Positions 61,115-64,000 of a stretch of 64,000 nucleotides of DNA are shown here, one piece after another. Source of the DNA: Rivularia sp. T60_A2020_040 (GTDB lineage Bacteria > Cyanobacteriota > Cyanobacteriia > Cyanobacteriales > Nostocaceae). Made by a program: the position numbers and the translations under genes. The stretch is from the NCBI GenBank assembly GCA_015272215.1, contig JACYMD010000122.1:89297-153296 (forward strand), written 5' to 3'. The notes under the pieces were generated by a model, which saw nothing but the letters and a program-made list of their open reading frames with translations, had not been told where the DNA came from and searched no databases. Position 1 is the first letter of the stretch. Each line of letters opens with the position of its first letter.

Positions 61115-61645
61115 ATGTCAACTGTTACCGAAGTGAATTCTAATAACGCGATCGCGCAAGCATCTACCGAAAATAAATTGGGTGACTCTAGTACAACCAA
61201 TTCGGAGAGAAAAACAATTTTTACAGTCGAAGAAATTCAGAAGCTGTTACCGCATCGCTATCCTTTTGCATTAGTAGATCGAATTATCGACTACGTTCCG
61301 GGAAAACAAGCTGTTGGCATCAAAAATGTGACTTTCAACGAACCCCATTTTCAAGGGCATTTTCCCGGACAACCGATTATGCCGGGTGTACTAATTGTTG
61401 AGGCTATGGCACAAGTCGGTGGTGTCGTAATGACACAATTACCTGAGTATGAAGGCGGACTTTTTGTGTTTGCTGGCATTGACAAAGTACGTTTTCACCG
61501 TCAAGTAGTTCCAGGAGACCAACTGGTAATGCACTTGGAACTGTTGTGGGTGAAGCGTCGTCGTTTTGGTAAGATGCAAGGCCGTGCTGAAGTGGACGGT
61601 CAACTCGCAGCCAAAGGCGAACTGATGTTTTCTCTGATTAATTGA
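61115..61645 (+). CDS. fabZ: FabZ: 3-hydroxyacyl-ACP dehydratase
   Basis: A protein of 176 residues, somewhat longer than the usual 145-150 because of an N-terminal Ser/Thr/Asn-rich extension of about 35. The hot-dog fold has [14 protein letters not shown], then [19 protein letters not shown] with the catalytic His and VEAMAQVGG with the catalytic Glu. It supplies acyl chains for fatty acid and lipid A synthesis. The stop codon is within a tandem repeat (61634-61680). Middle of lpxC-fabZ-lpxA. Confidence 0.96.
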   Translation: MSTVTEVNSNNAIAQASTENKLGDSSTTNSERKTIFTVEEIQKLLPHRYPFALVDRIIDYVPGKQAVGIKNVTFNEPHFQGHFPGQPIMPGVLIVEAMAQVGGVVMTQLPEYEGGLFVFAGIDKVRFHRQVVPGDQLVMHLELLWVKRRRFGKMQGRAEVDGQLAAKGELMFSLIN

Positions 61646-61680
61646 AATTAATTGAAATTAATTGAAATTAATTGAGAAAT
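61634..61680. repeat. tandem TTAATTGAAA decamer overlapping the fabZ stop
   Basis: Four copies of a 10-base unit, the first of which contains the last codons and the TGA of fabZ (61643-61645). Later units carry the same TGA in other frames. Confidence 0.85.
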
Positions 61681-61896
61681 AACTGAAATTGGTAAAGGCA
61701 CGATTATTATGTGTCTTTACTGTATTTGAAACTATGAAAAGATTAGTAAAAATAATCCACCAATAGTATCGTAAATATTCGTAATTTTCGCCTTCCTCAT
61801 ATCATAATTCATCATAATCGTTGCGAATCATCAATGCTTTCGGCTACTGATTAGTTAAATTATTCGTGCCGCGCAAATTGTTCTGGAGATTAACCT

Positions 61897-62700
61897 TTGA
61901 AGACATTAATTCACCCAACTGCTGTAATTCATCCTAACGCCCAATTGCATCCTACCGTTCAAGTTGGTGCCTATGCTGCAATTGAAGGAAATGTAAAAAT
62001 CGGTCCGGAGACAATTATCGGTTCTCATGCAGTGCTTGAAGGACCTCTGGAAATAGGTGCGCGAAATCGGATTTTCTCAGGGGCTGTTATCGGTTCGGAA
62101 CCTCAAGATTTAAAATATGCTGGGGAATTTAGTCAGGTTAGGATTGGTGACGACAACAGTATAAGAGAATACGTAACTATCAATCGCGCTACTGGTGCAG
62201 GTGAAGAAACTCGTATTGGTAATGGCAATCTGCTGATGGCTTACGTTCATATCGGTCATAATTGTGTTTTGGAAGATTCTGTCGTCATTGCTAATTCAGT
62301 AGCGTTAGCTGGTCATGTATATATAGAATCACGAGCAAGACTAAGTGGTGTATTGGGCGTTCACCAATTTGTGCATATTGGTAGACAAGCGATGGTAGGA
62401 GGTATGGCACGTATTGATCGAGATATTCCACCATATATGTTGGTAGAAGGAAATCCAGCCCGGATTCGCACGCTGAATTTAGTCGGACTCAAGCGTGCCG
62501 GTTTTTCTACTGATGAGTTACAAATTCTTAAAAAAGCCTTCCGTATTCTTTATCGTTCCGACATAACATTTAAAGAAGCTATAGAAAAATTAGAGTTTTT
62601 AGGCGATACCGAACATCTCCAACATTTACGTCGCTTTTTAATGCTTTCCCAAATGCCTGGAAGGCGCGGTTTAACTCCTGGGAAAGGTGGTATTAGTTGA
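61897..62700 (+). CDS. lpxA: LpxA: UDP-GlcNAc acyltransferase
   Basis: A protein of 267 residues starting from TTG at 61897. The left-handed beta helix is visible as hexapeptide repeats (IHPTAVIHPNAQLHPTVQVG, cited as pattern). The catalytic His lies in MAYVHIGHNCVLEDSVVIAN, with GHVYIESRARLSG and GVHQFVHIGRQAMVGG. The helical C-terminus has LKRAGFSTDELQILKKAF. It puts a hydroxyacyl chain on UDP-GlcNAc, the first lipid A step. The gap from fabZ (251 bases) carries only repeats and AT-rich sequence. Confidence 0.96.
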   Translation: MKTLIHPTAVIHPNAQLHPTVQVGAYAAIEGNVKIGPETIIGSHAVLEGPLEIGARNRIFSGAVIGSEPQDLKYAGEFSQVRIGDDNSIREYVTINRATGAGEETRIGNGNLLMAYVHIGHNCVLEDSVVIANSVALAGHVYIESRARLSGVLGVHQFVHIGRQAMVGGMARIDRDIPPYMLVEGNPARIRTLNLVGLKRAGFSTDELQILKKAFRILYRSDITFKEAIEKLEFLGDTEHLQHLRRFLMLSQMPGRRGLTPGKGGIS

Positions 62701-62790
62701 CAGTTATCAGTTATCAGTTGACAGTTGACAGTTGACAGTTGTTATCAGTCAACTATTACCCATTACCTATTACCCATTACCCATTCCCTA
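62697..62790. repeat. tandem heptamer arrays between lpxA and lpxB
   Basis: TTGACAG/TTATCAG units (62697-62748) followed by TTACCCA units (62755-62787), the last touching the lpxB ATG at 62791. Confidence 0.85.
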
Positions 62791-63951
62791 ATGAGAATAT
62801 TTATTAGTACTGGCGAAGTTTCAGGTGATTTACAAGGTTCAATGCTAATTACCGCACTTAAAAATCAAGCTGCTGCAATCGGGTTAGAATTAGAGATTGT
62901 GGCTTTAGGCGGTGAAAAAATGGCTGCTGCTGGTGCCTCTTTAATCGGAAATACTACTTCTATTGGTTCCATCGGAATTTTGGAATCTTTGCCTTTCATA
63001 TTACCAACTTTACAAATACAAAGAAAGGCGATCGCGTTTTTGCAAGAATATCCACCAGATTTAGTGGTGTTTATCGATTATGCCGGACCGAATATGGCGA
63101 TTGGTAAGTATATTCGTCGTCATATGCCCTCTTGTCCCACAGTTTACTATATTGCACCTCAAGTTTGGGTTACTTCTATTGCTGAGCGAGATACGGAACA
63201 AATAATAAATATTAGCAATAAGATATTAGCGATATTTCCCGAAGAAGCTCGTTATTTTGAAAAGAAGGGTGCTGATGTAACCTGGGTGGGACATCCTTTA
63301 GTGGATAGAATGCAAACTTTTCCTAATAGAGAAGCAGCGCGAGCTAAGTTAGGAATTGATGATAATGTAACTTGTGTGGCACTTCTACCCGCTTCCCGCA
63401 TTCAAGAGATCAAATTTATTGTGCCGGTAATGTTTGCAGCAGCAAGGGAAATTCAAACCAAAATACCAGAAGTTCATTTTTGGATTCCCTTATCTATGGA
63501 AAGATATAGAGAACAAATAGAAAAAGCAATTATTAAGTATCAATTAAAAGCAACCGTTATATCCAGTCAACAACAAGAAGTATTAGCTGCTGCGGATTTA
63601 GCAATTACTAAGTCTGGTACAGTTAATTTGGAATTAGGTTTATTAAATATACCGCAAGTAGTTTTATATCGTTTAAATCCCTTCACTTTTTGGGTTGCGA
63701 AAAACATCCTCAAAATTAAGTTTTCTTATGCTTCGCCGGCTAATTTATTAGTCATGCGCGAAATTGTACCCGAATTTATTCAAGAAAGAGCGACTTCTGA
63801 AAATATCGTCCAAGCAGCAATGGAATTATTGTTAAACCAACAACGTCAACAGCAAATGCAAGCCGATTATCAAGAAATGCAGCAGTTTGTCGGCGAAGTT
63901 GGAGTTTGCGAGCGTGCTGCTAAAGAGATTTTAAAGTTGGGAGTTAGTTGA
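62791..63951 (+). CDS. lpxB: LpxB: lipid A disaccharide synthase
   Basis: 386 residues from the ATG at 62791 (MRIFISTGEVSGDLQGSML). An in-frame ATG at 62725 would add 22 residues made only of translated heptamer repeat, so it is rejected. GT-B fold of family 19: LVVFIDYAGPNMAIGKYIRR, VYYIAPQVWVTSIAERD, WVGHPLVDRM, LLPASRIQEIKFIVPVM and TKSGTVNLELGLLNIP. It joins UDP-diacylglucosamine and lipid X in the cytoplasm. No standard ribosome site is visible because the repeat array reaches the start. Confidence 0.95.
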   Translation: MRIFISTGEVSGDLQGSMLITALKNQAAAIGLELEIVALGGEKMAAAGASLIGNTTSIGSIGILESLPFILPTLQIQRKAIAFLQEYPPDLVVFIDYAGPNMAIGKYIRRHMPSCPTVYYIAPQVWVTSIAERDTEQIINISNKILAIFPEEARYFEKKGADVTWVGHPLVDRMQTFPNREAARAKLGIDDNVTCVALLPASRIQEIKFIVPVMFAAAREIQTKIPEVHFWIPLSMERYREQIEKAIIKYQLKATVISSQQQEVLAAADLAITKSGTVNLELGLLNIPQVVLYRLNPFTFWVAKNILKIKFSYASPANLLVMREIVPEFIQERATSENIVQAAMELLLNQQRQQQMQADYQEMQQFVGEVGVCERAAKEILKLGVS

Positions 63952-64000
63952 CAGTTGATAGTTGACAGTTGACAGTTGACAGTTGACAGTTGACAGTTGA
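63949..64000. repeat. tandem heptamer TTGACAG array at window edge
   Basis: About seven TTGACAG units (one TTGATAG variant) starting within the lpxB stop codon and running to the end of the window. Confidence 0.85.

Noticed and set aside
62725..62790. N-terminal extension of LpxB
   Set aside because: The extra 22 residues are translated heptamer repeats; the family start MRIFISTGE is at 62791.

Overview
The window is from a filamentous, probably Nostocales-type cyanobacterium. It carries the phycobilisome core genes apcE-apcA-apcB-apcC, the large ATP synthase operon, psb27, sulfolipid genes sqdB and sqdX, and the plastid-conserved ycf46 and ycf35 families. It is AT-rich, has HIP1-type GCGATCGC sites, and has many tandem heptanucleotide arrays and small dispersed hairpin repeats between genes, as is usual in this order. 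ApcE has four linker repeats, as in Nostoc-type five-cylinder cores.

Layout. 1-2.3 kb: an edge-truncated GH74-like secreted protein and a Uma2-family gene. 2.3-7.7 kb: apcC, apcB, apcA and apcE on the minus strand (transcribed E-A-B-C). 8-14.6 kb: a mixed accessory region with a sugar-dehydrogenase-like lipoprotein, a PEP-CTERM protein, a GPH-type transporter, a secreted Cys-containing protein and a methyltransferase. 15.1-21.9 kb: ATP synthase genes for subunits I, a, c, b', b, delta, alpha and gamma; beta and epsilon are absent, as expected because cyanobacteria keep them in a separate operon. 22-23.8 kb: psb27 and cofH (minus). 24-27.2 kb: two membrane-linked glycosyltransferases. 27.2-29.2 kb: a DUF3318 protein, a small zinc-ribbon protein and a second Uma2 gene carrying an in-frame repeat insertion. 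29.4-33.1 kb: two tandem SLH/OprB porins, followed by a Crp/Fnr-type regulator. 34.4-40.6 kb: a phosphate-starvation block of phoX and the sphR-sphS-phoU operon. 41-43.4 kb: two paralogous coiled-coil proteins of unknown function and a convergent 43-codon basic gene with a strong ribosome binding site. 43.9-47 kb: hisA, DUF3593, DUF2499, csaB and a gene remnant. 47.4-49.8 kb: ycf35-like, ycf46 and a ribbon-helix-helix/zinc protein. 50.2-52.8 kb: sqdB and sqdX. 53.4-56 kb: a GAF-GAF-PAS-adenylate cyclase of CyaB type. 56.1-63.9 kb: a small conserved protein, purC, then the outer-membrane biogenesis run bamA-lpxC-fabZ-lpxA-lpxB.

Functional links. Photosynthesis and energy genes dominate the first third. 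The envelope theme is strong: SLH porins, csaB (its pyruvylated polymer is the known ligand type for SLH domains), the BamA/Lpx run, sulfolipid synthesis and the glycosyltransferases. The phosphate block pairs a two-component system and PhoU with a PhoX phosphatase, and a possible Pho box lies before phoX.

Nothing in the window is clearly a new defence or mobile system. The best candidates for undescribed biology are the coiled-coil pair with its small basic neighbour, the GH74-like protein, and several families of hairpin or MITE-like repeats. Some of these repeats are nested inside one another or inserted in frame into a coding sequence. I found no tRNA, rRNA, CRISPR array or intact insertion sequence.
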